From the NCBI GenBank assembly GCA_033782935.1, contig JAWQEG010000065.1:1327001-1391000 (forward strand): 64,000 nucleotides of DNA, given 5' to 3'. The notes under the pieces were generated by a model. That model did not search any database. It was not told where the DNA came from and saw only the letters and a program-made list of their open reading frames with translations. The position numbers and the translations under genes were made by a program. Below, in pieces: positions 1 through 10,540 of this stretch. How positions within the stretch are numbered: the stretch's first letter is position 1; the number at the start of each line of letters is the position of its first letter. This DNA is from Petrolisthes cinctipes. Lineage: Eukaryota > Arthropoda > Malacostraca > Decapoda > Porcellanidae.

Positions 1-148
1 AATACTCTAACACGGAGTAGGCATGTACAGATCGCTTCTAGGACCCCTAAATATCAAATTTTCGGGTGTTTTGGGCCTTAATTTGAGATATCGACTTTTT
101 GGCACCTAAAATATCGATTTTTAGCATGTTTGTAGCCTATATTATGAA
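1..148. repeat. Exemplar short monomer S1 (148 bp)
   Basis: This copy carries the S1 signature: CCCCTAAATATC in the first half, TTTTGGGCCTTAATTTG before the junction, then GAGATATCGACTTTTTGGC with no 29-bp junction segment, then TAGCATGTTT and an ending that leads into AATATTCTAGC. S1 is about 57 of the roughly 109 short copies and dominates the first 29 kb. Its length is not a multiple of three, so it shifts reading frames. Confidence 0.9.
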
Positions 149-324
149 AATATTCTAGCACTGAGTAGGTATGTACAGATTGCTTCTGGGACCCCAAAAT
201 ATTGAATTTTCGGGTGTTTAGGGCCAGAATTTGAGATATAAACGGGTACAGAAGATGCATGCAAATATTGACTTTGGGCATCTAAAATATCGATTTTCAG
301 CATGTTTAGGGCATGTATTTTGAA
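149..324. repeat. Exemplar long monomer, class Lc (176 bp)
   Basis: The class is marked by linked CAGATTGCTTCTGG and AAAATATTGAATTTT in the left half, and by ATATTGACTTTGGGCATC, GATTTTCAGCATG and GGGCATGTATTTTG in the right half. It usually follows a short monomer and starts with AATATTCTAGCACTGAG. It is one base shorter than the other long classes. Confidence 0.85.
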
Positions 325-501
325 AATACTCTAACACGGAGTAGGCATGTACAGATCGCTTCTGGGACCCCAAAATATCGAATTTTCGGGTGTTTTGAGC
401 CTGAATTTGAGATATAAACGGGTACTGAAGATACATGCACATATCGACTTTTGGGCACCTAAAACATCGATTTTGAGCATGTTTTGGGCCTATATTTTGA
501 A
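325..501. repeat. Exemplar long monomer, class La (177 bp)
   Basis: The class is marked by CGGGTACTGAAGAT at the half-unit junction and AAAACATCGATTTTGAGC in the second half, usually followed by TTTTGGGCCTGTATTTTG. This copy measures exactly 177 bp from AATACT to the next AACATT. It contains a complete left half (346-433) and right half (434-522, running into the next unit). Confidence 0.85.
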
Positions 502-522
502 AACATTCTAGCACTGAGTAGG
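346..522. repeat. Internal half-unit pair: 177-bp monomer as 88 + 89 bp dimer
   Basis: The left half (346-433) and right half (434-522) line up almost throughout: CATGTACAGATCG against CATGCACATATCG, GGGACCCC against GGGCACCT, AAAATATCGAATTTT against AAAACATCGATTTT, GTGTTTTGAGCCT against ATGTTTTGGGCCT, and GAATTTGAGA against ATATTTTGAA. One inserted and one deleted base suffice. The halves look roughly 60-70 % alike by eye. The present monomer therefore arose by duplication of an ancestor of about 88 bp. Confidence 0.85.
407..423 (+). other. CENP-B-box-like motif at the half-unit junction (exemplar)
   Basis: The 16 bases TGAGATATAAACGGGT match 7 of the 9 core positions of the mammalian CENP-B box pattern nTTCGnnnnAnnCGGGn; the mismatches are the second T and the C of TTCG. 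The motif is present in La, Lc and Le, is lost in Lb and Ld by CGGG to CGAG, and is removed in all short monomers by the 29-bp deletion. A match of this quality can arise by chance, and the species may lack CENP-B. Confidence 0.25.
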
Positions 523-648
523 CATGTACAGATCGCTTCTGGGACCCATAAATATCGAATTTTAGGGTGTTTTGGGCCTGAATTTGAGATATCGCCTTTA
601 CGCACCTAAAACATCGATTTTGAGCATGTTTTGGGCCTATATTTTGAA
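502..648. repeat. Exemplar short monomer S2 (147 bp)
   Basis: This copy has the same 29-bp junction deletion as S1 but the core reads GAGATATCGCCTTTACGCACC, one base shorter, giving 147 bp. In most S2 copies the core follows GGGCCTGAATTT. S2 makes up roughly 52 of the 109 short copies and is the only short type from about 31.4 to 42.3 kb. Sharing both deletion ends with S1 suggests one ancestral deletion followed by divergence (inference). Confidence 0.9.
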
Positions 649-978
649 AACATTCTAGCACTGAGTAGGCATGTACAGATCGCTTCTGGGACCCCAAAAT
701 ATCGAATTTTCGGGGGTTTAGAGCCAGAATTTGAGATATAAACGGGTACAGAAGATGCATGCACGATATATATCGACTTTTCGGCACCTAAAACATCGAT
801 TTTCAGTATGTTTTTGGCCTGTATTTTGAAAATACTCTAACACGGAGTAGGCATGTACAGATACCTTCTGGGACCCCTAAATATCGAATTTTCGGGTGTT
901 CTGGGACTGAATTTGAGATATCGATTTTTTGGCACCTAAAATGTCAATTTTTAGCATGTTTTTAGCCTATATTTTGAA

Positions 979-1155
979 AATATTCTAGCACTGAGTAGGC
1001 ATGTACAGATCGATTCTGGGACCCCAAAATATCGATTTTTCGGGTGTTTTGAGCTTGAATTTGAGATATAAACGAGTATAGAAAATGCATGCACATATCG
1101 ACTTTTGGGCACCTAAAATATCGATTTTGAGCATGTTTTGAGCCTATACTTTGAA
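979..1155. repeat. Exemplar long monomer, class Lb (177 bp)
   Basis: The class is marked by TTTTGAGCTTGAATTTG, CGAGTACAGAAG (here CGAGTATAGAAA) and AAAATATCGATTTTGAGC, ending TTTTGAGCCTATA, and is followed by AACATTCTAGCACTGAG. It is very common from 29 kb onward. The CGAG variant destroys the CGGG motif found in La, Lc and Le. Confidence 0.82.
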
Positions 1156-1332
1156 AACATTCTGGCACTGAGTAGGCATGTACAGATCGCGTCTGGGACC
1201 CAAAAATATCGAATTTTCGGGTGTTTAGGGCCAGAATTTGAGATATAAACGTGTACAGAAGATGCATGCACATAACGACTTTTGGGCACCTAAAAGATCG
1301 ATTTTCAGTATGTTTTTGGCCTGTATTTTGAA
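1156..1332. repeat. Exemplar long monomer, class Le (177 bp)
   Basis: The class is marked by TGTTTAGGGCCAGAATTTG in the left half and AAAAGATCGATTTTCAGTA followed by TGTTTTTGGCCTGTATTTTG in the right half. It typically follows an Lb copy that ends with AACATTCTAGCACTG, and leads into AATACTCTAACACGGAG. Confidence 0.85.
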
Positions 1333-1509
1333 AATACTCTAACATGGAGTAGGCATGTACAGATCGCTTCTGGGACCCCTAAATATCGAATTTTCGGGTG
1401 TTTTGGGACTTAATTTGAGATATAAACGGGTACTGAAGGTGCATGCATATATCGACTTTTTGGCACCTAATACATCGATTTTGAGCATGTTTTGGGCCTG
1501 TATTTTGAA
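1333..1509. repeat. Undeleted S1-like long monomer
   Basis: This 177-bp copy has S1 signatures on both sides (CCCCTAAATATCG and TTTTGGGACTTAATTTG on the left, ATATCGACTTTTTGGCACC on the right) yet keeps the 29-bp junction segment. A partly similar copy lies at about 4,034-4,210. It is either a relic of the S1 progenitor or a recombinant between S1 and a long monomer. Confidence 0.6.
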
Positions 1510-1835
1510 AATACTCTAACACGGAGTAGGCATGTACTGATCACTTCTGGGACCCCTAAATATCGAATTTTGTCGTGTTTTGGGCCTTAATTTGAGATAT
1601 CGAACTTTTTGGCACCTAAAATATCGATTTTTAGCATGTTTTTAGCCTATATTTTGAAAATATTCTAGCACTGAGTAGGCATGTACAGATTGCTTCTGGG
1701 ACCACAAAATATCGAATTTTCGGGTGTTTAGGGCCAGAATTTGAGATATAAACGGGTACAGAAGATGCATGCACATATCGACTTTTGGGCACTTAAAATA
1801 TCGATTTTGAGCATGTTTTGAGCCTATATTTTGAA

Positions 1836-2328
1836 AATATTCTAGCATTGAGTACAGATTGCTTCTGGGACCCCAAAATATTGAATTTTCGGGTGTTTTG
1901 AGCCTGAATTTGAGATATAAACGGGTACAGAAGATACATGCACATATTGACTTTGGGCATCTAAAATATCGATTTTCTGCATGTTTTGGGCCTGTATTTT
2001 GAAAATACTCTAACACTGAGTAGGCATGTACAGATTGCTTCTGGGACCCCAAAATATTGAATTTTCGGGCTTTTGAGCCTGAATTTGAGATATAAACGGA
2101 TACTGAAGATGCATGCACATATCGACATTTGGGCTCCTAAAAGATCGATTTTCAGTATGTTTTTGGCCTGTATTTTAAAAATACGCTAACACGGAGTAGG
2201 CATGTACAGATCGCTTCTGGGACCCCTAAATATCGAATTTTCGGGGTTTTTGGGACTGAATTTGAGATATCGACTTTTTGGCACCTAAAATATCGATTTT
2301 TAGCATGTTTTTAGCCTATATTTTGAAA
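1836..2328. repeat. Triplicated trimer block, copy 1
   Basis: Three copies (here, 4,211 and 10,539) share GATTTTCTGCATG, a truncated TTCGGGCTTTT, ACGGATACTGAAG and ATACGCTAACACGG, and end with an S1 monomer. Spacing between copies is about 2,384 and 6,327 bp. This copy alone has an 8-bp deletion at about 1,851 flanked by GTA. Confidence 0.8.
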
Positions 2329-2680
2329 ATATTCTAACACTGAGTAGGCATGTACAGATTGCTTCTGGGACCCCAAAATATTGAATTTTCGGGTGTTTTT
2401 AGCCTGAATTTGAGATATAAACGGGTACAGAAGATACATGCACATATTGACTTTGGGCATCTAAAATATCGATTTTCAGCATGTTTTGGGCATGTATTTT
2501 GAAAATACTCTAACACGGAGTAGGCATGTACAGATCGCTTCTGGGACCCCAAAATATCGAAATTTCGGGTGTTTTGAGCCTGAATTTGAAATATAAACGG
2601 GTACTGAAGATGCATGCACATATCGACTTTTGGGCACCTAAAATATCGATTTTTAGCATGTTTTGAGCCTATAATTTGAA

Positions 2681-3168
2681 AATATTCTAGCACTGAGTAG
2701 GCATGTACAGATCGCTTCTGGGACTCCAAAATATCGAATTTTCGGGTGTTTTGAGTTTGAATTTGAGATATAAACGAGTACAGAAGATGCATGCACATAT
2801 CGACTTTTGGTCACCTAAAATATCGATTTTGAGCATGTTTTGAGCCTATATTTTGAAAACCTTCTGGTACTGAGTAGATATGTAGAGATCGCTTCCGTTA
2901 CCCCAAATATCGAATTTTCGGGTATTTTGAGCCTGAATTTGAGATATAAACGAGTATAGAAGATGCATACACATATTGACTTTGGGCACCAAAAATATCG
3001 ATTTTTAGCATGTTTTGGGCCTGAATTTTAAAAATACTCTAACACGGAGTAGGCATGTACAGATCGCTTCTGGGACCCCAAAATTTCGAATATTCGGGTG
3101 TTTTGGGCCTGAATTTGAGATATCGCCTTTACGCACCTAAAATATCGATTTTTCGCATGTTTTGAGCC
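2681..3168. repeat. Segmental duplication, 6,737-bp spacing, copy 1
   Basis: The block shares the rare strings GAGTTTGAATTTG, GAAAACCTTCTGG (GAAAACCTTCTAG in the partner), GCTTCCGTTACCCC and TTTCGAATATTCGGG with 9,418-9,905. The first-copy variant ATATGTAGAGATC corresponds to GCATGTAGAGATC in the partner. Confidence 0.8.
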
Positions 3169-3179
3169 TATATTTTGAA

Positions 3180-3679
3180 AATATTCTAGCACTGAGTAGG
3201 TATGTACAGATTGCTTCTGGGACCCCAAAATATTGAATTTTCGGGTGTTTAGGGCCAGAATTTGAGATGTAAACGGGTACAGAAGATGCATGCAAATATT
3301 GACTTTGGGCATCTAAAATATCGATTTTCAGCATGTTTAGGGCATGTATTTTGAAAATACTCTAACACGGAGTAGGCATGTACAGATCGCTTCTGGGACC
3401 CCAAAATATCGAATTTTCGGGTGTTTTGAGCCTGAATTTGAGATATAAACGGGTACTGAAGATGCATGCACATATCGACTTTTGGGCACCTAAAACATCG
3501 ATTTTGAGCATGTTTTAGGCCTATATTTTGAAAACATTCTAGCACTGAGTAGGCATGTACAGATCGCTTCTGGGACCCATAAATATCGAATTTTAGGGTG
3601 TTTTGGGCCTGAATTTGAGATATCGCCTTAACGCACCTAAAATATCGATTTTTAGCATGTTTTGAGCCTATATTTTGAA
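3180..3679. repeat. Duplicated trimer Lc-La-S2, copy 2
   Basis: This is the partner of 149-648, with both ends at monomer starts and the same total length. Differences are scattered single bases, for example GAGATGTAAAC here where the first copy has GAGATATAAAC. Confidence 0.8.
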
Positions 3680-4210
3680 AATATTCTAATACTTAGTAGG
3701 CATGTACAGATCGCTTCTGGGACCCAAAAATATCGAATTTTCGGGTGTTTAGAGCCAGAATTTGAGATATAAACGGGTACTGAAGATGCTTGCACATATC
3801 GACTTTTGGGCACCTAAAATATCGATTTTGAGCATGTTTTGAGCCTATACTATGAAAACATTCTAGCACTGAGTAGGCATGTACAGATCGCTTCTGGGAC
3901 CCAAAAATATCGAATTTTCGGGTGTTTAGGGCCAGAATTTGAGATATAAACGTGTACAGAAGATGCATGCACATATCGACTTTTGGGCACCTAAAAGATC
4001 GATTTTCAGTATGTTTTTGGCCTGTATTTTAAAAATACTCTAACACGGAGTAGGCATGTACAGACCGCTTCTGGGACCCCTAAATATCGAATTTTCGGGT
4101 GTTTTGCGACTTAATTTGAGATATAAACGGGTACAGAAGATGCATGCACATATCGACTTTTGGGCACCTAAAATATCGATTTTGAGCATGTTTTGAGCCT
4201 ATATTTTGAA

Positions 4211-4711
4211 AATATTCTAGCACTGAGTAGGCATGTACAGATTGCTTCTGGGACCCCAAAATATTGAATTTTCGGGTGTTTTGAGCCTGAATTTGAGATA
4301 TAAACGGGTACAGAAGATACATGCACATATTGACTTTGGGCATCTAAAATATCGATTTTCTGCATGTTTTGGGCCTGTATTTTGAAAATACTCTAACACT
4401 GAGTAGGCATGTACAGATTGCTTCTGGGACCCCAAAATATTGAATTTTCGGGCTTTTTGAGCCTGAATTTGAGATATAAACGGATACTGAAGATGCAGGC
4501 ACATATCGACTTTTGGGCACCTAAAAGATCGATTTTCAGTATGTTTTTGGCCTGTATTTTTAAAATACGCTAACACGGAGTAGGCATGTACATATCGCTT
4601 CTGGGACCCCTAAATATCGAATTTTCGGGTATTTTGGGACTGAATTTGAGATATCGACTTTTTGGCACCTAAAAGATCGATTTTTAGCATGTTTTTAGCC
4701 TATATTTTGAA
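4211..4711. repeat. Triplicated trimer block, copy 2
   Basis: It carries the same private variants as the copies at 1,836 and 10,539. The next monomer downstream contains an unusual GAGTGTCAGGCATG, a 3-bp expansion at 4,728-4,735. Confidence 0.8.
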
Positions 4712-6029
4712 AATATTCTAGCACTGAGTGTCAGGCATGTACAGATTGCTTCTGGGACCCCAAAATATTGAATTTTCGGGTGTTTTGAGCCTGAATTTGA
4801 GATATAAACGGGTACAGATGATACATACAGATATTGACTTTGGGCATCTAAAACATCGATTTTCAGCATGTTTTGGGCCTGTATTTTGAAAATACTCTAA
4901 CACGGAGAGGGCATGTACAGATCGCTTCTGGGACCCCAAAATATCGAATTTTCGGGTGTTTTTAACCTGAATTTGAGATATAAACGGGTACTGAAGATGC
5001 ATGCACATATCAACTTTTGGGCACCTAAAACATCGATTTTGAGCAAGTTTTGGGCCTGTATTTTGTAAATACTCTAACACGGAGTAGGCATGTACAGATC
5101 GCTTCTGGGACCCCATAATATCGAATTTTCAGGTGTTTTGGGCCTGAATTTGAGATAACGCCTTTACGCACCTAAAATATCGATTTTTAGCATGTTTTGA
5201 GCCTATATTTTGAAAATATTCTAGCACTGAGTAGGCATGTACAGATCGCTTCTGGGACCCCAAAATATTGAATTTTCGGGTGTTTTGAGCCTGAATTTGA
5301 GATATAAACGGGTACTGAAGATGCATGCACATATCGACTTTTGTGCACCTAAAAGATCGATTTTCAGTATGTTTTGAGCATGTATTTTGAAAATACTCTA
5401 ACACAGAGTAGGCATGTGCAGATCGCTTCTGGGACCCCTAAATATCGAATTTTCGGGTGTTTTGGGACTGAATTTGAGATATCGACTTTTTGGCACCTAA
5501 AAGATCGATTTTTAGCATGTTTTTAGCCTATATTTTGAAAATATTCTAGCACTGTACAGATTGCTTCTGAGACCCCAAAATATTGAATTTTCGGGTGTTT
5601 TGAGCCTGAATTTGAGATATAAATGGGTACAGAAGATACATGCACATATTGACTTTGGGCATCTAAAATATCGATTTTCAGCATATTTTGGGCATGTATT
5701 TTGAAAATACTCAAACACAGAGTAGGCATGTACAGATCGCTTCTGGGACCCCTAAATATCGAATTTTCTGGTGTTTTGAGCCTGAATTTGAGATAGAAAC
5801 GGGTACTGAAGATGCATGCACATATCGACTTTTGGGCACCTAAAACATCGATTTTGAGCATATTTTGGGCCTGTATTTTGAAAATACTCTAACACGGAGT
5901 AGGCATGTACAGATCGCTTCTTGGACCCCAAAATATCGAATTATCGGGTGTTTTGGGCTTGAATTTGAGATATCGCCTTTACGCACCTAAAATATCGATT
6001 TTTAGCATGTTTTGAGCCTATAATTTGAA

Positions 6030-9000
6030 ACTATTCTCGCACTGAGTATGCATGTACAGATCGCTTCTGGGACCCCAAAATATCGAATTTTCGGGTGTTT
6101 TGAGCTTGAATTTGCGATATAAACGAGTACAGAAGATGCATGCACATATCGACTTTTGGGCACCTTAAATTATCGATTTTGAGCATGTTTTGAGCCTATA
6201 TCCTTAAAACATTCTAGCACTGAGTAGGCATGTAGAGATCGCTTCTGGGACCCCTAAATATCGAATTTTCGGGTGTTTTGGGCCTTAATTTGAGATTTCG
6301 ACTTTTTGGCACCTAAAATATCGATTTTCAGCATGTTTTTAGCCTACATTTAGAAAATATTCTAGCACTGAGTAGGCATGTACAGATCGCTTCTGGGACC
6401 CCAAAATATCGAATTTTCGGGTGTTTTGATCCTGAATTTGAGATATAAACGGGTACAGAAGATACATGCACATATTGACTTTGGGCATCTATAATATCGA
6501 TTTTCAGCATGTTTTGGGCATGTATTTTGAAAATACTCTAACACGGAGTAGGCATGTACAGATCGCTTCTGGGACCCCAAAATATCGAATTTTCGGGTGT
6601 TTTGAGCCTGAATTTGAGATATAAACGGGTACTGAAGATGCATGCACATATCGACTTTTTGGCACCTAAAACATCGATTTTTAGCATGTTTTGGGCTTGT
6701 ATTTTGAAAATACTCTAACACTGAGTAGGCATGTACAGATAGCTTCTGGGACCCCTAAATATCGAATTTTCGGGTGTTTTGGGCCTTAATTTGAGATATC
6801 GACTTTTTGGCACCTAAAATATCGATTTTTAGCATGTTTTTAGCCTATATTTTGAAAATATTCTAGCACTGAGTAGTCATGTACAGATTGCTTCTGAGAC
6901 CCCAAAATATTGAATTTTCGGGTGTTTAGGGCCAGAATTTGAGATATAAACGTGTACAGAAGATGCATGCACTTATCGACTTTTGGGCACCTAAAACATC
7001 GATTTTGAGCATGTTTTTAGCCTACATTTTGAAAATATTCTAGCACTGAGTAGGCATGTACAGATTGCTTCTGGGACCCCAAAATATTGAATTTTCGGAT
7101 GTTTAGGGCCAGAATTTGAGATATAAACGGGTACAGAAGATGCATGCACATATCGACTTTTGGGCACCTAAAAGATCGATTTTCAGTATGTTTTTGGCCT
7201 GTATTTTGAAAATACTCTAACACGGAGTAGGCATGTACAGATCGATTCTGGGACCCCAAAATATTGAATTTTCGGGTGTTTTGAGCCTGAATTTGAGATA
7301 TAAACGGGTACAGAAGATACATGCACATATTGACTTTGGGCATCTATAATATCGATTTTCAGCATGTTTTGGGCATGTATTTTGAAAATACTCTAACACG
7401 GAGTAGGCATGTACAGATCGCTTCTGTGACCCCAAAATATCGAATTTTCGGGTATTTTGAGCTTGAATTTGAGATTTAAACGAGTACAGAAGATGCATGC
7501 ACATATCGACTTTTGGTCACCTAAAATATCGATTTTGAGCATGTTTTGAGCCTATATTTTGAAAACATTCTAGCACTGAATAGGCATGTACAGATCGCTT
7601 CTGGGACCCCTAAATATTTAATTTTCGGGTGTTTTGGGACTTAATTTGAGATATCGACTTTTTGGCACCTAAAATATCGATTTTTAGCATGTTTTTAGGC
7701 TATATTTTGAAAATATTCTAGCACTGAGAAGGCATGTACAGATTGCTTCTGGGACCCCAAAATATTGAATTTTCGGGTGTTTTGATCCTGAATTTGAGAT
7801 ATAAACGGGTACAGAAGATACATGCACATATTGACTTTGGGCATCTATAATATCGATTTTCAGCATGTTTTGGGCATGTATTTTGAAATTACTCTAACAT
7901 GGAGTAGGCATGTACAGATCGCTTCTGTGACCCCAAAATATCGAATTTTCGGGTGTTTTGAGCTTGAATTTGAGATTTAAACGAGTACAGAAGATGCATG
8001 CACATATCGACTTTTGGTCACCTAAAATATCGATTTTGAGCATGTTTTGAGCCTATATTTTGAAAACATTCTAGCACTGAATAGACATGTACAGATCGCT
8101 TCTGGGACCCATAAATATCGAATTTTCGGGTGTTTAGTACCCGAATTTGAGATATAAATGGGTACAGAAGATGCATGCACATATCGACTTTTGGGCACCT
8201 AAAAGATCGATTTTCAGTATGTTTTTGGACTGTATTTTGAAAATACCCTAACACGGAGTAGGCATGTACAGATCGCTTCTGGGACCCCAAAATATTGAAT
8301 TTTCTGGTGTTTTGAGCCTGAATTTGAGATATAAACGGGTACAGAAGATACATGCACATATTGACTTTGGGCATCTAAAATATCGATTTCAGCATATTTT
8401 GGGCATGTATTTTAAAAATACTCTAACACGGAGTAGGCATGTACAGATCGCTTCTGGGACCCCAAAATATCGAATTTTCTGAGGTTTTGAGCCTGAATTT
8501 GAGATATAAACGGGTGCTGAAGATGCATGCACATATCAACTTTTGGGCACCTAAAAGATCGATTTTCAGTATGTTTTTGGCCTGTATTTTGAAAATACTC
8601 TAACACGGAGTAGGCATGTACAGATCGCTTCTGGGACTCCAAAATATTGAATTTCTGGTGTTTTGAGCATGAATTTTAGATATAAAAGGGTACTGAAGAT
8701 GCATGCACATATCGACTTTTGGGCACCTAAAAGATCGATTTTCAGTATGTTTTTGGCCTCTATTTTGAAAATACTCTAACACGGAGAAGGCATGTACAGA
8801 TCGCTTCTGGGACCCCTAAATATCGAATTTTCGGGTGTTTTGGGCCTTAATCTGAGATATCGAGTTTTTGGCACCTAAAATATCGATTTTTAGCATGTTT
8901 TTAGCCTATATTTTGAAAATATTCTAGCACTGAGTAGGCATGTACAGATTGCTTCTGGGACCCCAAAATATTGAATTTTAGGATGTTTAGGGCCAGAATT

Positions 9001-9470
9001 TGAGATATAAACGGGTACAGAAGATGCATGCACATATCGACTTTTGGGCACCTAAAAGATCGATTTTCAGCATGTTTTGGGCCTGTATTTTGAAAATACT
9101 CTAACACGGAGTAGGCATGTACAGATTGATTCTGGGACCCCTAAATATCGAATTTTCGGGTGTTTTGAGCCGGAATTTGAGATATAAACGGGTACTGAAG
9201 ATGCATGAACATATCGACTTTTGGGCTCCTAAAACATCGATTTTGAGCATGTTTTGGGCCTGTATTTTGAAAATACTTTAACACGGAGTAGGCATGTACA
9301 GATCGCTTCTGGGACCCCAAAATATCGAATTTTCGGGTGTTTTGGGTCTGAATTTGAGATATCGCCTTTACGCACCTAAAATATCGATTTTAGCATGTTT
9401 TGAGCCTATAATTTGAAAATATTCTAGCACTGAGTAGGCATGTACAGATCGCTTCTGGGACCCCAAAATA
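6030..9470. repeat. Long-range segmental duplication, copy 1 (about 3.4 kb)
   Basis: The left part (6,030-7,148) matches 20,733-21,851 at an offset of 14,703 bp; the right part (about 7,600-9,470) matches 21,950-23,823 at offsets of 14,350-14,353 bp. Shared rare variants include GAGTATGCATG, GAATTTGCGATAT, CACCTTAAATTATCG, GAGTAGTCATG, GCACTTATCGAC, GTTTTTAGGCTAT, GAAATTACTC, TTTAGTACCCGAATTTG and GAACATATCGAC. The offset step of 353 bp is two long monomers present here and absent in the partner. Confidence 0.85.
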
Positions 9471-9905
9471 TCGAATTTTCGGGTGTTTTGAGTTTGAATT
9501 TGAGATATAAACGAGTACAGAAGATGCATGCACATATCGACTTTTGGTCACCTAAAATATCGATTTTGAGCATGTTTTGAGCCTATATTTTGAAAACCTT
9601 CTAGTACTGAGTAGGCATGTAGAGATCGCTTCCGTTACCCCAAATATCGAATTTTCGGGTATTTTGAGCCTGAATTTGAGATATAAACGAGTATAGAAGA
9701 TGCATACACATATTGACTTTGGGCACCAAAAATATCGATTTTTAGCATGTTTTGGGCCTGAATTTTAAAAATACTCTAACACGGAGTAGGCATGTACAGA
9801 TCGCTTCTGGGACCCCAAAATTTCGAATATTCGGGTGTTTTGGGCCTGAATTTGAGATATCGCCTTTACGCACCTAAAATATCGATTTTTAGCATGTTTT
9901 GAGCC
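9418..9905. repeat. Segmental duplication, 6,737-bp spacing, copy 2
   Basis: This is the partner of 2,681-3,168. It is truncated on the right by the 44-bp deletion at about 9,908, which replaces the monomer boundary seen in the first copy. Confidence 0.8.
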
Positions 9906-9925
9906 TGTACAGGGACCCCAAAATA
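9895..9925. repeat. Monomer with 44-bp internal deletion
   Basis: GAGCCTGTA is joined directly to CAGGGACCCC at about 9,908. Normal monomers have about 44 bp between these strings, including the CTAGCACTGAGTAGGCATG landmark. Confidence 0.8.
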
Positions 9926-10510
9926 TCGATTTTTCGGGTGTTTTGAGCTCGAATTTGAGATATAAACGAGTACAGAAAATGCATGCACATATCGACTTTT
10001 GGGCACCAAAAATATCGATTTTGAGCATGTTTTGAGCCTATAGTTTGAAAACATTCTAGCACTGAGTAGGCATGTACAGATCGCTTCTGGGACCCAAAAA
10101 TATCGAAATTTCGGGTGTTTAGGGCCAGAATTAGAGATATAAACGTGTACAGAAGATGCATGCACATATCGACTTTTGGGCACCTAAAAGATCGATTTTC
10201 AGTATGTTTTTGGCCTGTATTTTGAAAATACTCTAACACGGAGTAGGCATGTACAGATCGCTTCTGGGGCCCTTAAATATCGAATTTTCGGGTGTTTTGG
10301 GCCTTAATTTGAGATATCGACTTTTTGGCAACTAAAATATCGATTTTTAGCATGTTTTTAGCCTATATTTTGAAAATATTCTAGCACTGAGTAGGCATGT
10401 ACAGATTGCTTCAGGGACCCCAAAATATCGAATTTTCGGGTGTTTAGGGCCAGAATTTGAGATATAAACGTGTACAGAAGATGCATGCACATATCGACTT
10501 TTGGGCACCT

Positions 10511-10540
10511 AAAATATCGATGAGCTCTTATTTTGAAAAT
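10511..10540. repeat. Compacted monomer, net loss of 14 bp
   Basis: The usual second half is replaced by ATCGATGAGCTCTTATTTTG. The loss removes the GCATGTTTTGAGCC landmark. Confidence 0.75.

Larger units (their letters stand above)
149..648. repeat. Duplicated trimer Lc-La-S2, copy 1
   Basis: This 500-bp trimer recurs 3,031 bp downstream. Shared rare variants are GTAGGTATGTACAGATTGC, GCAAATATTGAC, CATGTTTAGGGCATG and CATAAATATCGAATTTTAGG. These are absent from neighbouring copies, so the pair shares a recent ancestor. Confidence 0.8.

Noticed and set aside
4726..4740. GAGTGTCAGGCATG as a remnant of a mobile-element insertion
   Set aside because: It is only a 3-bp expansion of GAGTAGGCATG in a single monomer, better explained by slippage.
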